Position numbers and translations under genes: made by a program. From Anisodus tanguticus (Eukaryota; Streptophyta; Magnoliopsida; Solanales; Solanaceae): a stretch of DNA of 64,000 nucleotides. The notes beneath the pieces were generated by a model that did not search any database, was not told where the DNA came from, and was given only the letters and a program-made list of their open reading frames with translations. The stretch covers positions 48,353,062 to 48,417,061 of the forward strand of contig CM067545.1 in assembly GCA_034509755.1 (NCBI GenBank), in the 5' to 3' direction. How positions within the stretch are numbered: position 1 is the first letter of the stretch; each line of letters starts with the position of its first letter. Positions 22,470 through 35,200 of this stretch are shown one piece after another.

Positions 22470-24990
22470 TTCCTAATGTTTGCTTAGAAAATACTCTTCT
22501 TTGTTTCATAATTTTTAATCCGAAAATCCATTTTGAATACTAGTTTCAATCCTCGAAAAATTTCCCCTTTTGTTCTTCACGTTTCCGGGTTAGGTCAAAA
22601 ATCCTGGTCGAGTCTGTTTCGGGTCGGGCCAGAATCCGGGTCCAAAATCAGAAAATCAGAATATCAGAATCCGGGTCCAAAGTCACAAAAATCATAATTC
22701 CAAAAAAAATAACTTCTCTGAGCGGATTCGACGATTCGAAACGACGCCTCGGTTTGCTGCCCGGAGAAGGTCAGTAAGCCCAAATTCCTCTCGTATTTTA
22801 TTTTCGACATTTTTTATGTGGTGTATTGTGCTATCAATTTAATTCATGGCTGTTAATTCGAAGTGTGGTAGTTCTGTCTAGTTTATGCAGTTTACATTAA
22901 TGATATTATGTGTGTTTTCTAGTTTAATATGTATAATACTGTATGGGCTAAGTGTAAATGTGAATAGACCTCTTAGGATCTAATTTCAATATATCATTAG
23001 GTCACATATGTTTAACTGCAGTGTACTTAGATATTTATGACCAAGTGATTAGCTAATTTATGCTTTGTTTAATGTTGTGCTTAAATGAGAGGTAGATTTT
23101 GTTTAAGGGTTTTATATATGCATATGATGTGGTATTGTTTGAATGAGATCCTCTTTAGCCTCAATTTTTAGCATACTCTATTCTTACAAAGGTTATGATA
23201 TATTTTAGGATTTTTTGTGCTTGATATGTTGTCCAGTTAGGATCAAATGTGCTACTAGGATCCAGACATAACTATTTGTGATGTATATGTCTATGTGAAT
23301 GAAATCTATGGACATGAATAAGATAGGATATAGGTTGTTTTTGTTTGAAGTCCATGTTATGTCATGTCATGTTCTGAATGTTGTTGACATGTTGATCTCT
23401 CATCTATTTTAGCCTTTTGTTAAACAATACCAAGGAGTCTAATTATTTTATAAGACTGGATACATGTTGATATGGTATGTTTTGCATATCTCTCTGTGGT
23501 TTAGAAAGCAATAAATAATTGTTTAGCATGAGATCTGTGGATATAAGTCTGAATTGGTTAGTGTGAGCCTCATGTATACTTGTTGATTTTCTAAATTGCT
23601 AGGGAGATTCTAAATCAATGTGTCACAATAGACCATCATGTTGGATCCCTATACTTAGTTCAATATGTCTTGAATATAAATGAGCTAAATATTACTATGC
23701 CTAGCCTATTTTGTGCCATCTAGACCCAAATATCCAAGCCTTTCCTTTTCCTTGTTCTTGTTCTCTTTCCCTTTCTTGTTATCTATGTTGTGTATCAAAC
23801 CTGGGGCCCAACAACATATTATCTTTCATGAATATTTATTTACATTTTTTCTTATGTATATATCTTCATGTTCCGTCTACTAATCCTTTTCTTTTTTTCA
23901 TTTACATGAAACGCATCGGGAGCAACGAAGAGTCTCGTTATGAGACTCATCATGACTATTGTCAAATGAAGACCCGCATCCACGTTCATTGCATTCTCCT
24001 GCACTCAGGATTTCTAAACAAATAAGGCGGGATGACATCGTCATCCGCCCTAGTTGCTGCTTTTAATTCTTTAATACCGCCCTGTTATTGTTCCGGTTGT
24101 AATTTAATTATTCAACTTTGTGCGATCATGGGGGACACTTAGAATAATTAGGCCTTGAATGGATAATTTAATAGGATAGTTTAAAATTAAAAATCCGCCG
24201 CTAGTTTATTTATTTTAGGCTCGGGTAGTACTGGAAATCCGCCGCTAGTTTATTTATTTTAGGCTCAGGTAGTACTGGAAATCTGCCGCTAGTTTATTTA
24301 TTTTAGGCTCGTCATGCATGTTTAAAACTTTTAAAATAATTGGTCATCCTTTATTCGCATAATTAATCATACAATTAAGTTTTTGTTTTTATCCGATTTG
24401 CGATTTAAAAGGACTTTAATATAAATCATTTTTTTGCATTACAAATAATTTACTTTTCTCCTTACTATCAATTGCCAAAAATAGGTATTTTATGGACAAT
24501 GCCATACAAATGCATGTTTTTATCCCAAAATCAACTTTACATGTATTTTATAAACAATGCCATACAAATACATGTTTTTATCCAAAAATCAATTTTATAT
24601 GTATTTTTATAAACAATACTATGCATACTCTTTTTGGATTTTATGCCGGGAGTTTATTTCTCTGAATCGCAATTACCTTTGCGAGACTCCTCAAAAAGAA
24701 TAAGTGGTAAAAAATCTTTACGTTGTCAAAATGCATCTTTTAATTAACTACTTGCAACATCCTTTCAATTAACTTTATACTTTTAACATGCATTTTTTAG
24801 CGTAATAATTAACCTAAGTTTGACCGGATAACCGTAGTTAGCGGATCTTAAAGGATGTCTAATCCCTTCCCTTTAGAATTATAATGAATCATTACCCAGA
24901 ATCAAATAGATTAGCATACCATTAATTGGAGTTCATTTTGCAGCATTTATGTTAACATTTAGGTGTCCTAATTCACCGTAGAATAATTAG
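22470..24990 (+). repeat. Ogre/TAT-type LTR, third copy (internal part to 3' end)
   Basis: Direct-orientation LTR sequence resuming at the point matching 20261 and running to the primer site at 24992. It matches the arms at 22470-22750 and 23158-23285, and retains 412 bp (22751-23162) that both arms lack. The rest (23286-24990) has no copy in the window. With the 5' part at 19215 the inferred LTR would be about 3.5 kb, in the Ogre range. A 44-bp tandem repeat (AAATCCGCCGCTAGTTTATT, nearly three units) lies at 24191-24320. Confidence 0.6.
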
Positions 24991-24991
24991 G

Positions 24992-25001
24992 TGGCGACTC
25001 C
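24992..25001 (+). other. Probable primer-binding site TGGCGACTCC
   Basis: TGGCGACTCC follows TAGAATAATTAGG at the inferred LTR end. I recall TGGCGACTCC as the tRNA-Arg-type primer site of Ogre elements. Its place between a long LTR and a tandem-repeat leader fits that role. Confidence 0.55.
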
Positions 25002-25033
25002 TTAAACTTTAATTAATTTAGGAATCACCAATC

Positions 25034-26460
25034 GTGGTCTTTATTCCATAGAGACCGTGTGATATAATTTAAGCGAAGGGGCTGCAGTTTTCACTCCAGT
25101 TGAATGATGTAATGTCAGCCGAAAGGTCATGGTCTTCATTCCATAGAGTCAGGTGATATAATTCAAGCGAAGGGGTTGTGGTCTTCACTCCAGTTAAATG
25201 ATGTAATTACAACTGAAAGGTAGTGGTCTTCATTCCATAGAGTCATGTGATGTAATTCCAGCGAATGGGATGCGGTCTTCACTCTAGTTGAATGATGTAA
25301 TACCAGTCAAAAGGTCATGGTCTTCATTCCATAGAGTCAGGTGATGTAATTCCAGTGAAGGGGTTGCGGTCTTCACTCTAGTTGAATGATGTAATTTCAG
25401 TCGAAAGGTCATGGTCTTCATTCCATAGAGTCATGTGATGTAATTTCAGCGAAGGGGCTGCGGTTTTCACTCCAATTGAATGATGTAATGCCAGTCGAAA
25501 GGTCGTGGTCTTCATTCCATAGAGTCATGTGATATAATTTAAGCGAATGGGTTGTGGTATTCACTCCAGTTAAATTATGTAATTCTAACTGAAAGGTCGT
25601 GGTCTTCATTTCATAGAGTCAAGTGATGTAATTCTAGTGAAGGGGCTGCAGTCTTCACTCCAGCTGAATGATGTAATTCTAGATGAAAGGTTATGGTCTT
25701 CATTCCATAGAGTCAGATGATGTAATTCCAATGAAGGGGCTGCGATCTTCACTCTAATTGAGTGATGTAATGACAGCCGAAAGGTAATGGTCTTCATTCC
25801 ATAGTTGTACATGAGCAGGCTCCGTAAGATTAAGTATAAGTGAACTAGATAAAACGGAATCAAGATTCTGCTTAATCTAGCTCACTTCAATAAAAAAAAA
25901 ATCAAAGAAGAAGATGATTTAATAACCTAACTCATATACTTATATAATAATAGAGAAATGAAAGGAAAGAGACCAAAATTTAACGGTTCTGCCTTATAAC
26001 ATGTTATATGTTAGGTTCGGTAAAGCTTCAGGTGATCTAATTCCAGTGAAGGGGTTGCGGTCTTCATTCTAGTTGAATGATGTAATTCCAGCCGAAAGGT
26101 CATGGTCTTCATTCCATAGTCATGTGATGTAATTTTAGCGAAGGGGCTGCGATTTTCACTCCAATTGAATGATGTAATGTCAGCCGAAAGGTCGTGGTCT
26201 TCATTCCATAGAGTCATGTGATATAATTCAAGAGAATGGGCTGTGGTCTTTATTCTATAGTGTCGAATAATGTAATTCCGACTGAAAGGTTACAGTCTTC
26301 ATTCCAAGCGTCAATGATACAATTCCAGATGAAAGGTCATGGTCTTCATTCCATAGTGAAAATGATGTAATTATGGCCGAAAGGTTGCAGTCTTCATTCC
26401 AAGAGTCAGTGATGCAATTTCAGTTGAATGACTGCGGTCTTTACCCCCAAGTTTGAATGA
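25034..26460 (+). repeat. 94-bp tandem array built from two related 47-bp halves
   Basis: GGTCTTCATTCCATAG recurs at 25131, 25225, 25319, 25413, 25507, 25601, 25695 and 25789, a strict 94-bp period. Each unit has two half-repeats: GGTCTTCATTCCATAGAGTC... and CGGTCTTCACTCCAGTTGAA.... The array is interrupted at about 25806-26030 by unrelated sequence and resumes in more irregular form to about 26460. Minus-strand open frames (MKTTTF / HDLSTGITSFNWSE) come from the repeat. It lies in the 5' leader of an LTR element. Confidence 0.85.
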
Positions 26461-27308
26461 TGTACTTCCGGCCAAAAGTCACAGTCGTCGATCTCCCAAA
26501 ATCAAACTACAAGATTAACAACAGCTATCAAAGAGATCCGGACAATGTCGAAGGTGGCAGCCGCTCAAACAAGCATTCCCCAACAAGTCAACAGAGCCAG
26601 ATGGTGTCGGTGGAGGCGCCCGCTCAAAATAAATCACGTACAACAAAACAAAGCCGCACAGGTATGAAAATATAAAATATAATAACCAACACGCAGGTCT
26701 CAGCGTATGGAGATAGGTCAAAGCTACGAAGGCGGAAAACAAAAACACCAGATTCGGGCACGTGCGAGCAAACATGGAACTTATTCTTAGGAAATCAGTC
26801 AAAAATTTGTGTCAACGAGAGTCAATCTCTCTACACATGAGCTTGAACATCACTCCATATCGACCTCGCTCACAAATCACGAAGTTTTACTTTTAAAACC
26901 TACAACCGGTCGGGCATATACCAAAAGGGTCGAAGGGATTCTTACATAAGGGATACTGTTTTCGGGCCATCGAGTCGAACTACAAGTGACATGATTTCTG
27001 AAACTAGATATATGTAGGCTACTCAATCTCTGAGGATCACTCATATTCCAATAAAATCATTCTGGAGTTTCTCGGTATGATACCTTTGTTTTATCGGCTT
27101 TTAGCATTTTAATTGGGTCGAAGTACAAGTAGCCTGAATTCTCATACAACCTGAGATATGTGGAAAACCCAGAAACCAGGGTTCGTCCATAATTTTCAAA
27201 TTTGCATAAAAACGAGAAGTGATTCCTTATTGGTCGGCTAAAAACTAGGTCAGTCAAAATTCGATGCTCAAGGATGGTCTAGCCATCCCCGAACAACGAA
27301 TGGGCAGT
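26461..27308. other. Non-coding internal region before an LTR start
   Basis: No coding domain was recognised. It ends CGAATGGGCAGT, a weak purine tract, just before TGTTGACACC. Together with the primer site at 24992 this would make a short element of about 2.3 kb interior with no pol, either a non-autonomous or a deleted TAT-type element. Confidence 0.4.
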
Positions 27309-27870
27309 TGTTGACACCTAATATTTATCCTCAAATAATGTTATTTAATTATTCGGAGTTCCCGAATCACAAATGGAATGAAATATGCTCTTCATAAAGT
27401 AAATATGATTTTATAAAATTACTCCGATAATATTTTATCATTTCATTTGACAAAATATCACTTGATATACATATTGTATATCATATCTTAATTTTTGCAT
27501 AATTTGATCATTAATTATGATTTTTGGAATTATAACAGACAATTATAAGTGTGATTGTCTCAGAAGAATTTTCAAATTAAAGGATAAATGTCCAACTTCG
27601 TCAAACTTGAAAAATTATTTAATTAAGTACAATAATGAAATTACATCTCAATTTTTAATCATGTTTTAATTTAAAAAGACCATTCATATGTTTTTAAATT
27701 CGCAACTTCTAAATAGTGTCAAAATTAGGCTCAAATCAAAGCTTTTAGTCTAATTTGCTTATGTTTGAAATAATTGGGGTCATTAGTGTATTTAAAAAAT
27801 TGACCGCATTTGTGGCCAAGGGTCATTTTAATTTTTAAAACGAAGTAGGCCATTTGTTTTCTTTTAATTT
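27309..27870 (+). repeat. Second TAT-type LTR start (different subfamily, truncated)
   Basis: Starts TGTTGACACCTAATATTTAT. Only the first 10 or so bases match the LTR at 19215, so it is a different subfamily. Homology cannot be followed within the window. It appears to end where the hAT terminus begins at 27880. Confidence 0.4.
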
Positions 27871-27879
27871 AATTTTAAC

Positions 27880-30800
27880 TAGGGCTGACCAGGCCCGTTT
27901 ACCGCCCCGACTCGCCACGATCCCCCTTGAAAAAATAGTAGTGGGGTTCAAAGTCGAGATGGGGCTAGGGCTCGGCTCGGCCCATCCCAACCCGCCCCAT
28001 CCCCCGTCCCGACCCCCTTGCAAAAATAACCGTTGCACAACGGCCAAATTTAGATTTTGGTCGTTGTGCAATGTCTATAACGGCCATTTTGGCCCGCTCC
28101 CCGTAAACTCCCATACCCCCTTAATATTTATTTTGAACCCCTAAGTTAGTATATTTACACTTTAACCCTAACTACTTCATTTTCCTCTTCATTTTTCTCA
28201 CAAATCTTCCTACCATCTCTCTAATCTCTCTATCTATCTCTCTACAATTCTACATTGCCTACTAAATATTTTATTTTATTTGCTTATTTATATCAAAGTT
28301 CAAAAATTGGGAGTGAAGTTGGCAACTAGCTTGAGGATCATCCATCGAGCAAAGTTTCAAGTTTCAACCTCTATTACACGTCTACGTTACATCGGCGTTT
28401 GGTACCTTCGTTCCTTCTTTAAATTATTATTGTTATTTAATTTTAATTAACATATTTAATTTTATTATCTTTAATTATTTATTTGCATAATTATAATGGA
28501 ACGAATTTGACGTTTTATTTTCTGGTAGAGGTACTAGGGGTAACAGGGGTAAGGATGCATCTTCTAGTAATCTTAATTACGATGATTTCACTCATGTAGA
28601 TGAAACTGATTTTTTTTTATGTTAATATTCCATTAAATCATGAGGTATATTCTGCATCTGAACCAGACTTTAATTTAGAAAATGAATTAGAAGATAATTT
28701 AGATAACATACCCACTAATGCACCTCCACCTCAGGCTCAGACTGAGTCTTAGCCTGAAACTCAAACTGGAATGCCTCTTATTCCCCCTAGTATGAGTCGA
28801 GGCCCAAGTCAACAAAAATTAAAAGCATTTGCATGCGATTTCTTTGATAGGGACATTGATAATCAACTAGCTATATATAAAATTTGTCAAGATATTTATA
28901 AATTTAAAATCGAAAAAGGTCAAGGTGAGACGGGAGGTTTAATGAGACATATAGAAAACTCTCACAAAGCAAGGTATAACCAATACCTGGGTGATAAATC
29001 GGGTGTGCCTTCTGAGTCGGGTTCACATAGTGTCCCCGACCAAGTACAGGATCGAATTAACCGACGACAGGGTGATTTATAGGTCCTAAATATGATAAAC
29101 AGAAAGATAGGAAAACTATAGCAAAATTAGTTGCGGTGGATGGTTTGACTTTTTCATTTTCTTCCTCTCCTAGTTTTATTCATTACATTAGAGAAATTAT
29201 AATCCTGCTTTTATCGGTTTCCTAAATCAACTGTTAGAAGAGATGTTTTTAAATTTGCACATGAATATCAACAGTATTTACGTTATGCATTATATCATTT
29301 TAATGGAAAAGTGGCTATCATTTCTGATATAGGTCGTAGTACTAACGGTAATGATTATTTAATTGTAACATGTCATTGGATAAATCAAACTTGGTCTATG
29401 CAAAAACATATTTGAGCATATAGATATATTGATGATAGGCACACTGGATTATTTATTGCAAGAAATATTCATGAAATTTGTGAATATTATGGAATAACTG
29501 ATAAAATTATGACTGTTACATTACATAATGATACTTCTAATGATTATGATGTAAACCTTTTAAAAACTCGATTAACTCCATCTTTTCCCGATAATTTTCA
29601 TATAAGATGTACATGTCATATTTATAACTTAGTTGTAAATGATGGCCTAAAACTTTTTGAAAACATTCTTAATAAAGTACAATTTGCTATAAACTTTATT
29701 TTTAAAGGTAATAAAATACAAAGACGCAAAGAGTATAAAAAAACTTGTCATGATTGTGGTTTACCTTATAGAAAAATTTTAGAAGAAGTAGCGACTATGT
29801 GGAATTCTCTGTATGAAAAACTACTTGTTGCTCATGAGTATAGAAGACCTATAACTTTATTATTTAACGCTCTTAATCAAACTCCAAGGGATATGCTTGT
29901 AGATAATGATTGGAAATTTTTTTTAGAACTTATTGGATTTTTAGAGAAATTTTTTCTAGCTACAAAAGAATTTTCTGGTATTTATTATCGTACTATTTCA
30001 ACTATGTTATTTTATATAGCTCTATTATTTTTGTTAGTTAGTGAATATATGCAAAAACCATCTTACGCTCCATCTATTAAAAAAAGTTTATAAAATTAAA
30101 AAACTATTTTTTTCCTATTCCCACTATTTATATTATTGATGTTGTATTAAATCCGACTATTAAAGTAAACGGTTGTAAAGCACTTGTTGAAACGATTTAT
30201 AAAAGTATATAAATACTTCCACCTCCAAGTCCAAATAAAGAACCAACTAGAGAAGAAGTTACATCTAGCATACACACTGAATGCAGTGCAAATAATCAAC
30301 CGACTTTTGTACCATCTTCTTCTATTTCACTGCAACCTTATAAAAGACAAGTTGTTTATGCCTCAAGTATTCAAAGCCTTATAAATAGAATGTATAGTGG
30401 TTCAACTTCTTCACGAATTAGCGATTTTGATGTTTATGTCTTGCATGGTGCTGTACCATACGAAACAATTGTCAATGAAGGTGGACGTGAAGACTTGCTG
30501 AGATACTGGAGGGAGAATGAGAATAAATTTCCGACACTAGCAAATATGACTCGAGATGTGTTGAATATTCAAGCATCATCAACAGCTTCGAAAATCGCTT
30601 TTTCTGCTGGAGGATTTCAAATAGGAGAGCATAGACACTCATTGGTGGAACACAGCTTGGAGATCGAAGTTTTATTCAGATATTGGATTAGAACGGAGCG
30701 TAGAAGGTGCGGTCAACCAGAGATCAACGAAGAAGACGACTACAACTACAATGAAATCTTATCCAAGGGAGCAGGAAGCGACGTCGAATAATGACCAACT

Positions 30801-30898
30801 TTCAATTCCGATAGAAGATCCTCAAGAGATTGTGTAAGCTGGAGCAATGGAATGTCAAACACGTGTAAAAGGCATTGGACACAAAAGGGGAATAATAC
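27880..30898 (+). mobile_element. Degenerate autonomous-type hAT transposon
   Basis: The left end TAGGGCTGACCAGGCCCG at 27880 and CGGCCCATCCC-rich subterminal repeats are hAT-like. The transposase remnant follows in the same orientation. The expected right terminus (CCAGCCCTA-type) is not found before 30898, where another element is inserted, nor just beyond it, so the right end is lost or eroded. Confidence 0.7.
28525..30791 (+). pseudogene. hAT transposase pseudogene (BED finger to dimerisation domain)
   Basis: Broken transposase. The N-terminal region 28771-29082 carries a BED-like zone (FFDRD...AIYKICQDIYKF...GETGGLMRHIENSH). The catalytic core follows in pieces: 29250-29510 (KVAIISDIGRSTNGNDYLIV, CHWINQTW, HTGLFIARNIHEI) and 29509-30093 (TLHNDTSNDYDV; RCTCHIYNLVVNDGL, the RC..H..NL motif; W motif VATMWNSLYEKL). 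The C-terminal hAT dimerisation part 30390-30791 has LLRYWRENENKFPTLANMTR and SSTASKIAFSAGG, where active enzymes have ASE.AFS. Stops and frameshifts at about 28752, 29080, 29415 and 30093 inactivate it. Confidence 0.85.
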
Positions 30899-31716
30899 TA
30901 GGGGTGGGCGTATATCGGTTCGGTTCGATTTTGTATTCAAAAAATATGAACCGAATAAAAATCGATTTTAAAAAAAAAACCGAAAACAACTTTTTTAAAA
31001 AAAAATGATATGTTCGATTTATATGCCGAACGTATCGGATTATATCGGTTTTTCTAGTGGGTCGGGCCTGGTCGGGTCGGGGAATTTTTATTTTTTTTTA
31101 AATTGAATTTTCAAAATTGAAATTGACATTCACACCTACACTATCATAAAATTTCGACGTTGAAATCTATTGTGTATCGTGAGATGTTTACTAAAGAAAA
31201 AGGAAAATTAGAAATCGATGTGGGGGAAAACACGAATTGATTAGGAAAACAGACGTTTTTCTAAAAATTGGCTGGCAGTTTGACCAGCCCCGTCTCGAAA
31301 ACATACGCAAAATCAAAAAAAAATCGGGTAAAACGGACATCCGAACGCAGAGTTATGACCATTTAAAGTTTTATCAATTTACAACTACTTTTTCTCCCTA
31401 AATTTTATGTCAATGCTTCCGTGATATGTTAATCAAGTGCATATCGCATGCGACTTCCATAAAAGCTTCATAGATTAGCTTCAATGGCTATGATTCAAGA
31501 GATAGTAGTAGCCTAAAATAAAAAATAATATATATATATATATATTTAATTCGGTTTTTCGGTTCGGTTCGTATCCAAAATTAAAAAACCGAACCGAATC
31601 ACTAAATCCTGATTCGGTTCGGTTTTTCAAAAAATTAGTTTTTAAAATTAAAAAAATGAACCGAAATTCGGTTCGGTTCGATTTTTTCGGTTCTCCGGAT
31701 TTTTTGCTCACCCCTA
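30899..31716. mobile_element. Non-autonomous hAT element with TTCGGTTCGGTT subterminal repeats
   Basis: An 818-bp element with ends TAGGGGTGGGC and GCTCACCCCTA, flanked by a perfect 8-bp target repeat AATAATAC (30891-30898 and 31717-31724). Both ends carry runs of TTCGGTTCGGTTCG. The interior is non-coding and includes GGGTCGGGCCTGGTCGGGTC. It sits just 3' of the degenerate hAT transposase but is a separate insertion with its own target duplication. Confidence 0.88.
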
Positions 31717-31724
31717 AATAATAC

Positions 31725-32282
31725 CAATGATGAGGATATAAAGGGTAATGAAGTTTGGTTGGTTTCTTATGTGTAGCACAAAGTACAAATTCTAAGCCTG
31801 GTTTCGTCCATTGAACTCCCATTTCTATAATATAGAAATAATAATTGAAGATTAATATGTTAGGAGATAAAATTAAATAAATAAAATTGTGCTCTTTAAC
31901 AATATACTTTAGACGAGAACTATCACATGCTTCAATATGAATGGTACCAGAGCATATAGATATTTTGGATTTGAATTTCACTGTCATACATTATCAAGCT
32001 CTCAGGTGAGAGGGTATGCGGGTTGTATGTGAGGAGTCTTATTAAAAATATTATTAAGTAAAAGATATTGTTGTCTCTAATGTTTTAAGCTTGAGTTATG
32101 TACTCAATGAAGTAATACAAGAAGATGTAATAGACCAATAATTGATAAAAACCCACTATTTTTCAATAAAAGTTTATTATGCTCATAACATCTTTAGTTT
32201 ATTACATATCAAATTTGCCCAACTAGATATTGGACAAACTTTACCACATATAATATTGGAGACAGAGAAGAGCTAATGCTCT
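31725..32282 (-). other. 3' flank of gene A with polyadenylation signal
   Basis: No gene. On the minus strand the gene A stop is followed about 80 bp later by GTAATAAACTA (AATAAA at 32203-32198). The related TATGTAATAAACTAG follows gene B, so the 3' UTR signal is shared between the paralogues. Confidence 0.6.
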
Positions 32283-35200
32283 TCATACTCTAAAGGACAC
32301 AAGATTAGTGTCTAATTCCTCAGGTATTGGGCGCTGATGTTGGAACTTAGGAAGGAGGCTAGCAATGCGCTTGGCTGTCTCAAGGTACTTTACATACTTA
32401 TAAATAAGGCCTTCTTTGTTATTAATGCATCCTTCTTTTGTATCATTATGGCAATTACCACCACCTAGGTTCAATTCTTTCATCATTGGTGAGCCACAAA
32501 AGTTGCAATTGTGATCCCTCCCAGCCATAAGAGCATCCTTCAAAGCTTTCTTCTTGAAAGTCCAAGCACCACTCTTCCAATTGAAATTGTACAAAGGAAG
32601 AAACCTTTGTCCATAAATGGATATGAACTCTAGTGCTGCTAGAATGAACTCAAATTCTTCCTTGGACATGTAGTAGGGAAAACTTACCCTTGTCCATCCT
32701 GGCTTCACTCCAGTATAGCCCTGTCAAGTAAAAAACAATTATCAGATCACTTAACAGATAATTACATATAACAGTCCATAAAAAGTGAAATCAATAAGCT
32801 ATAAAAATATATAAGGCAGGTAATTTTTTACAACATATTAAAATGGATTTTAACTTATGTACACGATAATTGGGTCACTCAGAGGATATCTTCAAGTATA
32901 TTAACCCTCCATAAAAGTGGAGATTTCACTACTAAAAAAGGGGAAATTCCGATAGTAAATTCGTCGGAACTTGACTCGTCGATAACATTTCCAACCAATT
33001 CGCAATAGACTCCGACCGATTGTGTCAGAAATGTAAACCGGAATATAGTGATAATGTAACATTTCTTTTACTCTCTATATATAAGTTAAATATTTTATAA
33101 TTTACAGAGACTCACCATTTCAATCGCATCCTTGAAGGCAAGAGAGTGAGGTTCATCAACCTTAAGCAAGCTATGTCCATATGGTCCTGCACAAGCACAC
33201 CCTCCTCTAGCTTGAATACCAAATAGGTCATTGAGAAGCTTAGCTACAAAAGGACCATGAAGAGGCTTATCCTTCTTGTTCCCTGTCTCTCTCCAAAGGT
33301 AAAGCTCATTGTCTCCACCATTGCCATCACTTGATGAAGAGTAAGTTGTGGTGTAGATGAGAAAAGAAAGCACAGCTTGTCTCTTGGCTGTTACATTTCC
33401 CAAAACCCATATGTTTGGGTTTGGGAGAAGCCTTTGTAGTGCAAGCTCAATGTAGGTGTGCTCCATTCTTTCAATTACTTTGTGAGTTATGAACTCTTTC
33501 ACCCAAAATGCAAGAGCTGTTCTCACTTTCTGGATGATTGGAGGTGTTCCAGCATCCTCCCTTTCTTCTATATTCTCCACATAGAGGGTGTCCTGGTAAT
33601 TTTATTATATCAAGAATCATTAATTTAGCTTTAGAATTATCATGAGAGCCAAGCAGAGGATTAAGAAAATTAAAACATGGTTAGTTATTTAAAATATCTA
33701 GACAGGTAATTAATGGAAAAAGAGAGCACTTAATTCAACTTAGAGTTTGGTTGTTGGAATTCATATCATGGTAAGTACAATAAATCTAAGTCAAGAAAAA
33801 AGAAAGAATCATTAGAAGTACAATAATGTTGGTGTCTGAAATTCTTTGTTGACTTATTTTGTCTGTATATATCTATATCAACTGTCACAACTCACAAAAA
33901 AAAGTACTACTCACTATTGTTTTTAGAAGGAAAATGACAAGAAACCCGTGATACAAATAAATGCCAGTCAAATTTATCCGTCAAACTATTTGGACAAATT
34001 GAGCAAAAAGTTTCATAGTTGACCCAAATAAAGCAAAGGTGAAAAGGACATCGAGATGAATAAGAAAGAAAATGACATTATATATATATAAACCATTAAA
34101 AATAAATAAAACTTGCCTTTTCATTGTATGGATTGACAAAATCAACGGTACCACCCCCACAAGTTGGTATAAGTATTGGATGAAGATCCAATATTTATTT
34201 AAATATGACGTATTTATCCTTTAAATATCTACTGGTATTGGATGAAGAGAGCACTAAATTCAGTTTACAGTTTGGTTGTTGGAATTCATATCACGGTGCC
34301 ACTAAATCTAAGTCAAACTAAAGTTGCCGTCTGAAATTCTTTGTTGACTTATTGAGTCTAGTTATCTATACCATACTCTATATCAACTTTCACAAGTATC
34401 TATTATTTTTAGAAGGAAAATGACAAGAACCACATGTGCAAGTTACACTTCGAGTAGCAGTCAAATTCATCCATCGAGCTGTTTGGACAAATTGAGCTAA
34501 GAAACCTTAAACAATTCCTACAAAATTTCATAATCAACATAAATAAACAAAGGTGAAAAGGATATTTTATATATTAAACTAAAACAACAAAACTTGCCTT
34601 CTCATTGTATGGATTGACAAAATCAACGGTACCACCCCCACAAGTTGATGGAGGTGAAGTCCTCAACCGATAGAGTGCTTTGTTCATTACAAGGATTCCA
34701 GGTGTTCCTGGCCCTCCAAGAAACTTGTGAGGGCTAATAAAAACAGCATCATACCCATCTATTTCTCCAGATCTCATCTCTATTTTTGCATATGGAGCAC
34801 TGTGGAAAGACAACAAATGAAAAAATACAAGGGGATTCAAGAAACAAAATATAAAAAATATTACAACTGAAGTTTGAACCTATTCAAGAAAATTCAACAA
34901 TTTATATATGTACAAATAATTATTTGTATCTTTCTTATAACACAATACTCCCTTTGTTTCAATTTATGTGGCACTATTTCCATTTTAAACAGTTCAAAAA
35001 AGAATGTCACATTTCTATATTTAAAAAAACAATTTAATTTTTTGAGATGATTTAAAGTCCCACATTTATATAAATAAATATTTTGGACCATACATTTCAA
35101 AAATCTTCATTTTTTTCTTATACTCCGTGCTAAATCAAATGGTGTCACATAAATTGAGCCGGAGAAAGGAGTATAAATTTTCGACGAAGGGGATTCAATT

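Noticed and set aside
22740..23165. Spliced intron explaining the 412-bp difference between LTR copies
   Set aside because: The exon-exon product would not match the arms with GT-AG borders. The GCCTC microhomology fits a deletion better.
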